Below are positions 8,228 to 16,584 of a stretch of DNA of 64,000 nt, piece by piece. The position numbers and the translations under genes are program-made. The notes below the pieces were generated by a model, which worked only from the letters and a program-made list of their open reading frames with translations, was not told the origin of the DNA and did not search any database. This stretch comes from Chitinibacter sp. FCG-7. Lineage in GTDB: Bacteria; Pseudomonadota; Gammaproteobacteria; Burkholderiales; Chitinibacteraceae. The stretch covers positions 2,232,001-2,296,000 of the forward strand of contig NZ_CP157355.1 of NCBI RefSeq assembly GCF_040047665.1. Reading direction: 5' to 3'. Numbering within the stretch: position 1 is the stretch's first letter; each line of letters begins with the position of its first letter.

Positions 8228-9483
8228 CGGGCTGCTCGCTGTTGTTGCAGATAAGTAATCATGTCGCTCAGAATCAGCGGCTTGCTGTAGAAAAAGCCCT
8301 GAATCACATCGCAGTGATATTGCTCGAGCAGCGCTTTTTCAGCGGCTTGTTCGACGCCCTCGGCGGTGACTTGCAGCCTGAGTCGGTGCGCCAGCTCGAT
8401 GATGCTTTCCACAATCGCCCGGTCGTCTTCCTGTTCAGTCAGGTGCATGATAAAACTGCGGTCGATTTTCAGCTCGTCAATCGGCAGGCGTTTCAGGTAG
8501 GACAGCGAGGAATAGCCGGTGCCAAAATCATCCAGCGCCAGCTGGCAGCCCATGTCCTTGATGTGTTCCAGCTGCCGCAGCGCCATATCGAATTCTTCGA
8601 TCACCGCCGATTCGGTAATCTCGAAAATCACTTTTTCGGCCGGAACACCCCAGACGGCCAGCGCGTTGGAAATAAAGCCAGCCAGATGCGGATCGCGCAG
8701 ATTATTGGGTGCCAGATTAATGCCCAGCGATCCGGTGTAGCCGTGCTGGCGCAACTGGGCAAAATTGCGCAGCGCAGTTTGAATCACCCATTGCGACAGT
8801 CTGTCCATCAGGCCCAGATGTTCGGCCACGCTGATAATCTCGTACGGCGAGATGCTGCCCAGCAGTTCGTTTTCCCAGCGCAGCAGCACTTCCAGCCCGG
8901 TTACTTGCTGGCTGGCCAACTCGATTTTGGGCTGGAAAGCCAGATGAAACTTGTTCTGCTGCAAGGCTTCGCGCAGCGGCGCTTCCAGCCGCGCCAGCTG
9001 TTGTCCGAGCCAGTCGCGATCCGGGTCGTAAATGCCGATGTGCTCGTGGGCAAACTGGTGTGCCGCAATTTTGGCCGCATCAATCAGCGTTTCGCCATCG
9101 CTGCCGTGATCGGGTGCGAGCGCAATGCCGATTTGCGGATACAGTCTTTGCTCGTCTGTGGGCGCATCCATCAGCACCTGCTGTGCGCGGTGGGCGGCCA
9201 GCATGGCGTGGCTGACGCCGCTGAGCTGATTGAGCAGCAATAGCGCGCTGTGCGAATCGAGCTGGAATAGATAATCGCCCGTCCGGACTACACTGTGCAG
9301 CCGCGTGAGCATCAGTTCCAGCAAGCGCTCGCGGTAATGCCCAGGATGCAGATGGCGCAGCTCCAGATAGATGACGGCAGTTTTTTTGTCCTGATCGGTC
9401 TGGCTTAGCCCTTCGGCAATCAGTTCGTCGAGTAAATGCCTAGGGGTGGTCATTAGCGCAGCAGGAGCAGGGCGCGTCGGCAT
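8224..9483 (-). CDS. EAL-domain c-di-GMP phosphodiesterase with degenerate GGDEF domain
   Basis: A protein of about 419 residues. The N-terminal part (about 1-150) resembles a GGDEF domain but has no GGDEF motif; the equivalent site reads DYLFQLDSHSALLLL, so cyclase activity is unlikely. The C-terminal EAL domain begins with LAFQPKIELASQQVTGLEVL (EVL in place of EAL) and keeps GINLAPNNL, FEITES, LALDDFGTGYSSLSYLKR, LKIDRSFI, TAEGVE and QGFFYSKP, which carry the metal and substrate residues. It should therefore hydrolyse c-di-GMP. I chose ATG 9483, five bases after the HD-GYP stop, with TGGAG upstream; the frame is open further but runs into the previous gene. No membrane segment is visible, so it is cytosolic. 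Confidence 0.87.
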   Translation of the reverse strand: MPTRPAPAALMTTPRHLLDELIAEGLSQTDQDKKTAVIYLELRHLHPGHYRERLLELMLTRLHSVVRTGDYLFQLDSHSALLLLNQLSGVSHAMLAAHRAQQVLMDAPTDEQRLYPQIGIALAPDHGSDGETLIDAAKIAAHQFAHEHIGIYDPDRDWLGQQLARLEAPLREALQQNKFHLAFQPKIELASQQVTGLEVLLRWENELLGSISPYEIISVAEHLGLMDRLSQWVIQTALRNFAQLRQHGYTGSLGINLAPNNLRDPHLAGFISNALAVWGVPAEKVIFEITESAVIEEFDMALRQLEHIKDMGCQLALDDFGTGYSSLSYLKRLPIDELKIDRSFIMHLTEQEDDRAIVESIIELAHRLRLQVTAEGVEQAAEKALLEQYHCDVIQGFFYSKPLILSDMITYLQQQRAAR

Positions 9484-9487
9484 GGTC

Positions 9488-10864
9488 TTACTCCAGGAAG
9501 TATTCGCGTGGATCGATATTGTAGGCTCCGCGCGATAATTCGCGCCGAAGCGAGATCGGCAGGCCATTGGGTCCGGCCGGATTGGTGATCAAATCCAGTG
9601 TGTGGGGTTTGGCATAGGGTTTTTTATCGCTACCCAGAATGATCATTAGCTTGGGTTTGAGTCTGCGTACCCGGTTCTGGCCGATCACAATGCCGACTTC
9701 GCCCGTGGATAATTCCACCAGCGTGCCGACGTGGAAAATCCCGATGCACTGGGCAAATTGCTCGACTAGTGCCGGGTGAAAGTACTTTTCGCTCCATTTA
9801 TAGAGCAGTTGCAGCGCTTCATGCGCAGGCTTGGCGTCCGAATAGCTGCGCTCGCTGGTCAGCGCCGTGAAGCAATCGACAATCCCGGCCATGCTGCCAA
9901 AAATGCCGATTTCTTCGGCTTTCAAGGCGTTCGGATAGCCGCTGCCATCGTAGCGTTCGTGGTGGCGCGCCACCATGTCGATCACGTCAATGGGTACCGC
10001 GTCCATCTGACCCAGAATATCCAGACTGTGCTGCACATGCGTTTTCATCAGCATGAATTCGCCCTGGGTATAGCGGCCGGTGCGGCTGAGTAATTCGGCC
10101 GGTAGCCGTACCTTGCCAATATCGAGCATCAGCCCGGCCAGCCCGAGCTTTTTCAGCTCCTCAACCGGATAGCCCAAATGACGGCCAAAGGCGAGCAGGT
10201 AGACGGCATTGTCAATGGCGTGCGAGTAGCTGTATTGGTCGCGATCTTTCAGCTGGGTGAGTAGCAGTAGGGCATTGGGGTTGCGGATGATGGAGTCGAC
10301 CAGATCGGCGACCACCACATTGGCGTCATCAAGGCTGGGGTGTAAATCCTGCTGCACCGATTCGATCATGCTCTGCATGAAATCGCGCGAGGCTTTGTGG
10401 ATGGCTTGCGCTTTGGGCAGCTCGATTTCGACTTGCTCTTCCTGCTCGTACAGGATGATCGGTATTTCTACCCGGCGTGAGCTCGGGCCTGGCTTGCTGC
10501 CGGACGAAAACAGCGCGGAAAAAAGTCGCCGCAGTTCTTTTAAGACATTGATGCGCTCGCGGCGTTCTTTTTCTTCGACCGGAGACTGAATCAGCGCACT
10601 CAGCGCTGGGGTATCAAATCCGGTGGGTATCTGGCTGTGGCTGTTGGATAAGTAGATCCAGTTGGACATACCCCCTGATGATCGATTCAGATCAACCGTG
10701 ACATATTCGCAATGCTCGCGCAATTGTTCAAGCTGCTGCTGGGTTTCGATTAGAAAGCCTTGCAGCAAAAAGGGCGTATCCAGCCAGGGCCTGTCCAGCT
10801 CGGTGACGTAGAGCCCCGCTTTTAAATCAAGAACGTGAACACGAGTTTCCAAGATGGGCGCCAA
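9488..10864 (-). CDS. HD-GYP domain protein with DUF3391-like N terminus
   Basis: A 458-residue cytosolic protein and first gene of a three-gene operon with the EAL and dGTPase genes. The N terminus (residues 1-150) fits DUF3391, often found before HD-GYP domains. The HD-GYP core contains YSYSHAIDNAVYLLAFGRHL, then LAGLMLDIGKVRLPAELLSR, then VARHHERYDGSGYPNALKAE with the GYP signature. In the HD pair itself His is replaced by Leu (LDIGK rather than HDIGK), so metal binding and c-di-GMP hydrolysis may be altered or lost. The start must be TTG 10864 or TTG 10852, because a stop codon lies directly upstream and no ATG fits; the ribosome site is weak. Confidence 0.84.
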   Translation of the reverse strand: MAPILETRVHVLDLKAGLYVTELDRPWLDTPFLLQGFLIETQQQLEQLREHCEYVTVDLNRSSGGMSNWIYLSNSHSQIPTGFDTPALSALIQSPVEEKERRERINVLKELRRLFSALFSSGSKPGPSSRRVEIPIILYEQEEQVEIELPKAQAIHKASRDFMQSMIESVQQDLHPSLDDANVVVADLVDSIIRNPNALLLLTQLKDRDQYSYSHAIDNAVYLLAFGRHLGYPVEELKKLGLAGLMLDIGKVRLPAELLSRTGRYTQGEFMLMKTHVQHSLDILGQMDAVPIDVIDMVARHHERYDGSGYPNALKAEEIGIFGSMAGIVDCFTALTSERSYSDAKPAHEALQLLYKWSEKYFHPALVEQFAQCIGIFHVGTLVELSTGEVGIVIGQNRVRRLKPKLMIILGSDKKPYAKPHTLDLITNPAGPNGLPISLRRELSRGAYNIDPREYFLE

Positions 10865-11050
10865 TTAATGAAGAAAAATAATGCCACTGGCGTGACGCCT
10901 GCATATACGCCACCCAAGCAAAGCCTTATTTTAGGCCAACTCATGCTTGAGTGGCGATGACCCAAATCTATTTTTGCTGTAAATCCGTGTGTGGGTGCGT
11001 TTAGTGCAGATCGGGCGAGCAAATTTTCCCCCCCTTGGCGCGTGGTAGTT

Positions 11051-11059
11051 TGCTAAAAT
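11051..11059 (+). promoter_or_regulatory. Extended -10 promoter for the polyamine transport operon
   Basis: TGCTAAAAT is an extended -10 element with a 5 of 6 match in the hexamer, located 27 bp before potA ATG 11086. No good -35 lies at 17 bp; TTGGCG lies at only 13 bp. The divergent HD-GYP gene begins 187 bp to the left. Confidence 0.5.
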
Positions 11060-11085
11060 GGCGCGGCTTTTTCGTGAGGATAATC

Positions 11086-12174
11086 ATGGCGCTGCTAGAG
11101 ATTCGGGATGTCGTTAAACGCTTCGGTGATTTTACGGCGGTCAACCACGTTAGCCTCTCGGTTGAGGCGGGCGAATTTTTTACATTATTGGGGCCATCCG
11201 GTTGCGGCAAAACCACATTGCTGCGCATGCTGGCTGGTTTCGAGCAGCCCGATTCGGGCGAGATTGTCCTCGATGGCGTCAATGTCGCCGCTGTGCCACC
11301 GGAAAAACGCCCGGTACATACTGTATTTCAGAATTACGCGCTGTTTCCGCACATGACGGTGGCGCAGAATATCGCCTTCCCGCTGAAAATGGCGAATGTC
11401 GCCGCCGACGAAATCAAAACCCGCGTGACCGAAGTGCTGGAAGACGTTCGTCTTAGTCAGTTTGCCACGCGTTATCCGAATGAGCTTTCCGGCGGTCAGC
11501 GCCAGCGTGTCGCCATTGCGCGCGCGCTGGTCAATCGCCCGCGTCTGCTTCTGCTCGACGAGCCGCTATCGGCGCTGGACGCCAAATTGCGCGAAGAAAT
11601 GCAGATCGAATTGATCAATCTGCAAAAAGAAGTTGGCATTACCTTTGTTTATGTTACGCACGATCAGGGCGAAGCCTTGGCGTTGTCGCACCGCATTGCG
11701 GTGATGAACAAGGGCGAAGTGGCGCAGCTGGACGCGCCGGAAACGATTTACAGCTACCCAAAAAGCCGTTTTGTCGCCGACTTTATCGGCCAGTGCAACC
11801 TGCTTGATGCGACAGTGAAATCGATCAGCAGCGACCGGATGCAGATTGAAATTGCCGGCGTCGGTATTGCTGAAACCTTGCCCGTGGCGGGCGCACAAGT
11901 GGGGCAAGGTGGTTGCCTGACCGTGCGGCCAGAAAAAATCAAACTCGGCGCGACGTTGCCAAGTGACGACGCCGACGAAGTGCATTTCAAAGGCAAGGTG
12001 CACGATTGCCTGTATCTGGGCGATGTGACGATTTATATCGTCGAGCTGGATAACGGCATGCTGGTGGAAACCATGCTGCCGAATTCTGCACCGGGTCGGG
12101 CGAAATTCTTTGATGACAATGATCTGGTTGAGTTGGCGTGGCGCTTTGACGCTGGCCATTTCATCTTGGCCTAA
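11086..12174 (+). CDS. potA: Polyamine ABC transporter ATP-binding protein (PotA/PotG)
   Basis: A 362-residue ATPase that powers spermidine/putrescine import. It shows Walker A GPSGCGKTTLLRML, Q-loop QNYALFPHMT, signature LSGGQRQRVAIARAL, Walker B LLLLDEPLSALD and the H-loop YVTHDQGEAL. The last 120 residues form the TOBE-type regulatory domain (LTVRPEKIKLG). The start at ATG 11086 has GAGGA in front and matches family N termini (ALLEIRDVVKRFG). It is followed 12 bp later by the first permease gene, then by the second permease and, beyond a terminator, the binding protein. Whether spermidine or putrescine is preferred cannot be told. Confidence 0.92.
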   Translation: MALLEIRDVVKRFGDFTAVNHVSLSVEAGEFFTLLGPSGCGKTTLLRMLAGFEQPDSGEIVLDGVNVAAVPPEKRPVHTVFQNYALFPHMTVAQNIAFPLKMANVAADEIKTRVTEVLEDVRLSQFATRYPNELSGGQRQRVAIARALVNRPRLLLLDEPLSALDAKLREEMQIELINLQKEVGITFVYVTHDQGEALALSHRIAVMNKGEVAQLDAPETIYSYPKSRFVADFIGQCNLLDATVKSISSDRMQIEIAGVGIAETLPVAGAQVGQGGCLTVRPEKIKLGATLPSDDADEVHFKGKVHDCLYLGDVTIYIVELDNGMLVETMLPNSAPGRAKFFDDNDLVELAWRFDAGHFILA

Positions 12175-12186
12175 GGACGGGCGGTC

Positions 12187-13116
12187 ATGTCGAAAAGCAA
12201 CCGAATTAATAAGTGGCTCATTTCCGGGCCACCGCTGCTCTATCTGATTATTTTCTTTGCGATTCCATCGCTGATCATGGCTTTCGCGGCGTTTCGTTTT
12301 CCTGAGGATTACGGTGGCTTGCTGCCGCTGATCGGTGTGAACCCGGACACGGGCGCGAACGAGCTGCTGGTGAATGCGCAAAACTGGCGCGATTACCTGA
12401 CGTTTGAAAACTTCGGCCTGTTTTTTACCGACTCGATTTATGTCGAGCTGTTTGCCAAATCGTTCTGGTACGCCGGGATTACCACGCTGATTTGTCTGGC
12501 GATGGCGTATCCGCTGGCGTGGCTGATTGCGCGTAGCCCGAAAAAATACCGTGATCTGATGATCCTGCTGGTGATTTTGCCGTTCTGGAGTAACTTCCTG
12601 ATCCGCGTTTACGCGTGGATGATTATTCTGGGCCCGCAGGGCTATTTCAGTATGGCGATTAATCAGGCGCTGGGCCTGATCGGCATTGGCCCGGTGCAAC
12701 TGATGTTTAGCCATGTGGCAGTGATTATTGTGCTGGTGTATGTGCACCTGCCGTTTATGGTGCTGCCGCTGTACGCCAATCTGGAAAAGCACGATATGGC
12801 GCTACTTGATGCCGCACAAGACCTGGGGGCATCGGGCTGGCAGCGTTTCTGGAAGATCACTTGGCCGCTATCCCTCCCGGGGGTATGGGCAGGTGCAGCC
12901 TTGGTGTTTATTCCGGCGCTGGGCATGTTTGCCGTGCCCGATCTGGTGGGCGGCACCGACGGAATCATGATTGGTAACTTAATTAAGCAGCAGTTCCTCG
13001 ATAGTCGCGACTGGCCGTTTGGCTCGGTGCTGTCGATTATGCTGACGCTGGCGGTATTGCTACTGGCCGGTATGGCTGCGTTGATTGGTCGGGGAGGCAA
13101 GCGCAATGCACTCTAA
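12187..13116 (+). CDS. potB: Polyamine ABC transporter permease (PotB/PotH)
   Basis: A 309-residue integral membrane permease with about six hydrophobic segments, beginning SGPPLLYLIIFFAIPSLIMA. The EAA-type loop that contacts the ATPase reads DAAQDLGASGWQRFWKITWP, and the FWSNFLIRVYAWMIILG segment is typical of PotB/PotH. A periplasmic insertion (residues 40-85) lies between the first two membrane segments, as in this family. It starts 12 bp after potA and overlaps the second permease by 11 bp, so the three genes are cotranscribed. PotB and PotH cannot be separated by eye. Confidence 0.92.
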   Translation: MSKSNRINKWLISGPPLLYLIIFFAIPSLIMAFAAFRFPEDYGGLLPLIGVNPDTGANELLVNAQNWRDYLTFENFGLFFTDSIYVELFAKSFWYAGITTLICLAMAYPLAWLIARSPKKYRDLMILLVILPFWSNFLIRVYAWMIILGPQGYFSMAINQALGLIGIGPVQLMFSHVAVIIVLVYVHLPFMVLPLYANLEKHDMALLDAAQDLGASGWQRFWKITWPLSLPGVWAGAALVFIPALGMFAVPDLVGGTDGIMIGNLIKQQFLDSRDWPFGSVLSIMLTLAVLLLAGMAALIGRGGKRNAL

Positions 13117-13882
13117 ACAATCCAAATGGCTCTGGGCCGCAGCGCTGTTGGCCTATGCATTTCTGTACGTACCGCTGATTATTGTCGTGGTGTACTCATT
13201 TAATGATTCCAAGCTCAATGCCGAGTGGGTAGGCTTTACCTTTAAATGGTACGACATGCTATTCAAGAATGAGCAGATGCTGGTCGCGGCGCGCAACTCA
13301 CTGCTGATTGCGATTGTCACCAGTGTGTGCGCGACGGTGCTGGGCACGCTGGCTGGACTGGCGATGCATAAATACAAGCTGCGCCTGTTGCCGCTGCTGG
13401 TGCTGACGCCGATTGCGATTCCCGAGATTTTGATGGGCGTCTCTTTGCTGATCTTCTTCGTGATGCTCAATATGACGCTGGGTCTGGTCTCGGTGGCGCT
13501 GGCGCATATCGCATTTTGTATCGGCTTTGTCGCTATTGTCGTTCGCTCGCGCCTGCAGGGGATGGACGAATCGCTGGTTGAGGCCGCGCGTGATCTGGGT
13601 GCGACGCCAGTGCAGGCCTTCCGTCTGGTGACGATGCCGCTGATTATGCCGGGGATTATTGCTGGCGCGCTGATGGCCTTTACGCTGTCGATTGACGATT
13701 TCGTGATTACCTTCTTTACCGCGGGCGCGGGGGCATCGACGCTGCCATTGCAGATTTATTCAATGATCCGCATCGCCGTGACGCCGGAAGTGAACGCGGT
13801 CTCCACCTTGCTGATGGTACTGACATTGTGCCTGATTCTGTTGGCGAGCAAATTGGCGCCCAGTGCGCTGCGTGCCGAGTAA
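13106..13882 (+). CDS. potC: Polyamine ABC transporter permease (PotC/PotI)
   Basis: A 258-residue permease with about six membrane segments. The N terminus WLWAAALLAYAFLYVPLIIV and the motif FNDSKLNAEWVGFTFKWY are characteristic of PotC/PotI. The EAA loop reads EAARDLGATPVQAFRLVTMP. The start is ATG 13106 with GGGGAGG eight bases upstream, inside the 3' end of potB (11-bp overlap). A terminator hairpin follows at 13899, separating this operon from the gene for the binding protein. It forms the transmembrane channel together with PotB. Confidence 0.92.
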   Translation: MHSKQSKWLWAAALLAYAFLYVPLIIVVVYSFNDSKLNAEWVGFTFKWYDMLFKNEQMLVAARNSLLIAIVTSVCATVLGTLAGLAMHKYKLRLLPLLVLTPIAIPEILMGVSLLIFFVMLNMTLGLVSVALAHIAFCIGFVAIVVRSRLQGMDESLVEAARDLGATPVQAFRLVTMPLIMPGIIAGALMAFTLSIDDFVITFFTAGAGASTLPLQIYSMIRIAVTPEVNAVSTLLMVLTLCLILLASKLAPSALRAE

Positions 13883-13898
13883 GTGACTGATCTGGCAA

Positions 13899-13929
13899 TA
13901 AAAAGCAGCGCCTCGGCGCTGCTTTTTAT
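13899..13929 (+). terminator. Terminator between potC and the binding-protein gene
   Basis: AAAAAGCAGCGCC pairs with GGCGCTGCTTTTT around a 2-base loop, beginning 17 bp after the potC stop. It suggests that the binding protein gene has its own promoter or is expressed partly by read-through. Confidence 0.85.
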
Positions 13930-13995
13930 TGGGTGTCGGAAAAACACACAAGGGATCACAATTGAAAAGCCCGGCCGGGTTTTCATGGCATAATT

Positions 13996-14017
13996 CTGGG
14001 CTCTTGGGGTAGCCCAG
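13996..14017 (+). promoter_or_regulatory. Hairpin in the leader of the binding-protein gene
   Basis: CTGGGCT and AGCCCAG form a 7-bp stem around an 8-base loop, 32 bp before ATG 14050. CATAAT at 13989-13994 could be a -10, but the nearest -35-like TTGAAA lies 21 bp away. A role in leader control is only inferred. Confidence 0.3.
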
Positions 14018-14049
14018 ATTCAATTTTCCATCCAAATAATGGTGACCAA

Positions 14050-15117
14050 ATGAAGAAAGTATTATTGGCCTTGATGCTGGCTGCCGGTACGGTTCATACC
14101 GCCCAGGCTGAAGATGTGCTGCACCTGTACAACTGGAATAATTATATTGCCCCGGAAACCGTCAAGAATTTTGAGAAAAGCTGCAAATGCCGCGTAGTGC
14201 AAGACTACTACGGCGCAATGGAAGAAATGCTGGCCAAGCTGGCAGCCGGTGCCAAAGGCTATGACGTTGTGATTCCGACCGGCTTTGCGATTCCGCCGAT
14301 GATCAAGCAGAACCTGCTGCAGCCATTGGACAAAAGCAAACTGGCAAACGCCAAAAATGTCAGCCCGGCCTTTATGAATACCCAGTTTGATCAGGGTAAT
14401 AAATACTCTCTGCCATATTCATTCAGTACCACGCTGGTTGGCTACAACGACAAAAAAATCAAAGAGCTGGGAATCAACCCGTCTTCATGGGCGATTATTT
14501 TTGACCCGGCCGTGCTGGCTAAAATCAAAGGCAAGGTCACTGTGCTGGACGACAGCCGTGAAGTCTTTGCGGCCGCGCTGATGTATAACGGCTACTCGGC
14601 CAATTCGACCAAGCCGGAAGAGTGGAAAAAAGCGCAGGCAACCATTATCAAAGCCAAGCCATTCTGGGCGGCATTCAATGGTCAGAGCTATATCAAGGAG
14701 CTGACGCTGGGCAATATCTGGGTAGCGCACGGCTATTCGAGCGATATGTTCCAGGCCAATATCGACGCCAAAGCGGCCAAACGTAATTTTGGTGTGGCGT
14801 ATGGCCTGCAAAAAGAAGGCAATACCTTGTCGCTCGATAGCATGGTGGTGCTCAAAACTGCCCCGCGCCCTGATCTGGCCGCCAAGTTTGTCAACTTTAT
14901 GCTCGATGGTAAAAACGCGTCCGAGCTGACCAATATGATTGGTACGGGTACACCGAATGCGGCAGCTGCACCGTTCGTGAAGCCGGAAATGAAGCAGAAC
15001 TCGGCGGTCTTCCCATCGGCCGAGCAGATGAAGAAATTGCAGCAGTTGACTGCACTGGAAGGCAAAGCACTGCGCGATTTGAACCGGATGTGGACTCAAG
15101 TTAAAACGGCCAAGTAA
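14050..15117 (+). CDS. potF: Periplasmic polyamine-binding protein (PotD/PotF)
   Basis: A 355-residue extracellular solute-binding protein. The signal peptide is MKKVLLALMLAAGTVHTAQA with cleavage before EDVLHLYNWNNYI, the classic start of mature PotD/PotF proteins. Other family blocks are GAMEEMLAKLAAGAKGYDVV, PYSFSTTLVGYN, and LSLDSMVVLKTAPRPDLAAK near the C terminus. The order transporter-permeases-binding protein supports a complete importer. It has its own leader after a terminator, and GGTGA lies just before the ATG. PotD versus PotF, and spermidine versus putrescine, are not settled. A strong terminator follows. Confidence 0.9.
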   Translation: MKKVLLALMLAAGTVHTAQAEDVLHLYNWNNYIAPETVKNFEKSCKCRVVQDYYGAMEEMLAKLAAGAKGYDVVIPTGFAIPPMIKQNLLQPLDKSKLANAKNVSPAFMNTQFDQGNKYSLPYSFSTTLVGYNDKKIKELGINPSSWAIIFDPAVLAKIKGKVTVLDDSREVFAAALMYNGYSANSTKPEEWKKAQATIIKAKPFWAAFNGQSYIKELTLGNIWVAHGYSSDMFQANIDAKAAKRNFGVAYGLQKEGNTLSLDSMVVLKTAPRPDLAAKFVNFMLDGKNASELTNMIGTGTPNAAAAPFVKPEMKQNSAVFPSAEQMKKLQQLTALEGKALRDLNRMWTQVKTAK

Positions 15118-15128
15118 TCGGCAAAGAG

Positions 15129-15149
15129 CGGGGGCGAAAGCCCCCGTTT
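15129..15149 (+). terminator. Terminator after the polyamine-binding protein gene
   Basis: CGGGGGC pairs with GCCCCCG around a GAAA tetraloop and is followed by TTTTT, 11 bp after the stop codon. Confidence 0.93.
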
Positions 15150-15315
15150 TTACTGAAATCCCTTGGGATTGTCGATGCCGGGTTGGCTGGCTGAATGCTG
15201 GCATCTATGGCGGTATCATTCGCTTTGGGATGGATTTCAGCCCTAACTGGTCTCAGATCACCGTCAGCACAAACGGAATTCATAGGAATTCATCAAGCCA
15301 ACTTCAACCGCCCCT

Positions 15316-16419
15316 ATGCCCCGTCTTACTCCGATCCGTTATCTGGCACGCCAGGCTGAACCGACCCGCATTTCGCCGTTTTTTGTGCTGGTGTCGCTGT
15401 TGGTGGTGCTGATTGTCAGCCTGTTCCCGTTTAGCAATTGGCGCTTTACTGGCGAGCCGGTATTGGCGTTTTTCAGCTATCCGCTGCCGTATTACGCCAC
15501 CGTTTTTGACAATGCGATTAATGTGCTGGCCTATATTCCGCTCGGGTTTGGTCTGGTGCTGATGTTCCGGCGACGCATGTTGGCCTCGCTGCTGGCTTTA
15601 CTCTGCTGCGCGCTGGTTTCATCGGGCGTCGAGTTTTTGCAGCAATTTCTGCCCGGGCGTGTGGCGTCCAATCTGGATATTCTGAGTAATACGCTGGGTG
15701 GTGCGATAGGAGTGGTGATCGGTCTGATTTTGCGCAGCCGCCGCTGGGTACATCGCTGGCTGATTTTCCGACATGAATATCTGGCCACAGGCCGGGTGAT
15801 GGAGTGGGGGCTGGTCTGGCTGGTGCTGTGGTTTGTGTCGCAGCTTGACCCGACGCAGCCTTATCTGGGCGTCGTGGTCGAGCCGCGTGGCTTACCACAG
15901 CCCTTTGTTGCGCCAATGGCTGATGCGGCGCTATTTCTACGCTTGCTCGAAGCGGGCGGCATGATGCTCAACCTGGCGGGGGTGGGCCTGTATGTGTCGG
16001 TGCTGCTGGCGTACGGGCGCGATATTCCGCGCGTGATCAGTCTGGTACTAGGCCTCGCGCTGGCGCTGAAAATGGCTTTTGCCGGCATGCTGCTCAAACC
16101 CGAGCAGTTTTTTGTCTGGCTTAATCTGAATATCGTGCTGGGCGGGCTGTGTGGCAGCTTGATTTTGCTGGCTGCCTGGACTTTACGGCGGCGCTATCGG
16201 GCAATTTTGGCGGTCGCCTGCCTCAGTCTGGCGACGGTGGTGAGCATGATCTGGCCATTAAGCCCGCAACTATCGGCCACTCTGCCGCTGTTCAAGTGGC
16301 AGTACGGGCATTTACAGCACTTTAGCGGGCTGGCTCAGGTGATTGGCGATATCTGGCCGTTTGGTGCACTGGCCTTGCTGATCTGCTTTTTGCTCGGCGA
16401 CTCGGGGGCCAACGAGTAG
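15316..16419 (+). CDS. VanZ-like family multi-spanning membrane protein
   Basis: A 367-residue protein with about nine to ten hydrophobic segments. The N-terminal third fits the VanZ-like domain: NAINVLAYIPLGFGLVLMFR, then SSGVEFLQQFLPGRVASNLD and ILSNTLGGAIG, matching the family pattern of N, P-G, E-Q, R, D and N-G residues. The remaining two thirds form further membrane segments of no family I recognise. VanZ-like proteins are linked to glycopeptide (teicoplanin) resistance in Gram-positives, but in Gram-negative bacteria the role is unknown, so no resistance should be inferred. It sits alone between the potF terminator and the convergent queD gene. Confidence 0.78.
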   Translation: MPRLTPIRYLARQAEPTRISPFFVLVSLLVVLIVSLFPFSNWRFTGEPVLAFFSYPLPYYATVFDNAINVLAYIPLGFGLVLMFRRRMLASLLALLCCALVSSGVEFLQQFLPGRVASNLDILSNTLGGAIGVVIGLILRSRRWVHRWLIFRHEYLATGRVMEWGLVWLVLWFVSQLDPTQPYLGVVVEPRGLPQPFVAPMADAALFLRLLEAGGMMLNLAGVGLYVSVLLAYGRDIPRVISLVLGLALALKMAFAGMLLKPEQFFVWLNLNIVLGGLCGSLILLAAWTLRRRYRAILAVACLSLATVVSMIWPLSPQLSATLPLFKWQYGHLQHFSGLAQVIGDIWPFGALALLICFLLGDSGANE

Positions 16420-16534
16420 GGCTGCGCGTTCTGTGTCATGCCTTTCAAGGTGGTGTACCTGCCGCCCAAACCCCCTGATTCCTGCTTGAAGCCTTGTGCT
16501 GTTTTTCCCTCTGTCCTTCTTGGATTTGCTTGCT

Positions 16535-16584
16535 AGGGTATTGCTCTGCAGAATATATCCAGATTAAGTTGCAGGCCTATACTC
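16535..16584 (+). repeat. 50-bp intergenic element, copy 2 (at the queD 3' end)
   Basis: It runs from AGGGTATTGC to CTATACTC and is exactly 50 bp. Its last base is shared with the TAG stop codon of the minus-strand queD gene, as in copy 1. Confidence 0.65.

Noticed and set aside
8242..9243. Plus-strand open frame of 333 codons opposite the EAL gene
   Set aside because: Antisense to an EAL domain with all motifs; no recognisable domain of its own.
11566..12792. Minus-strand open frame of 408 codons opposite potA and potB
   Set aside because: Rich in Gln, Asn and Arg with no domain; it mirrors well-supported transporter genes.
13962..13994. Sigma70 promoter for the polyamine-binding protein gene
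   Set aside because: TTGAAA and CATAAT are 21 bp apart, too far for a normal promoter.
15316..16419. Glycopeptide resistance gene from the VanZ-like domain
   Set aside because: VanZ-like domains are widespread in bacteria without resistance, and no other van genes are present.
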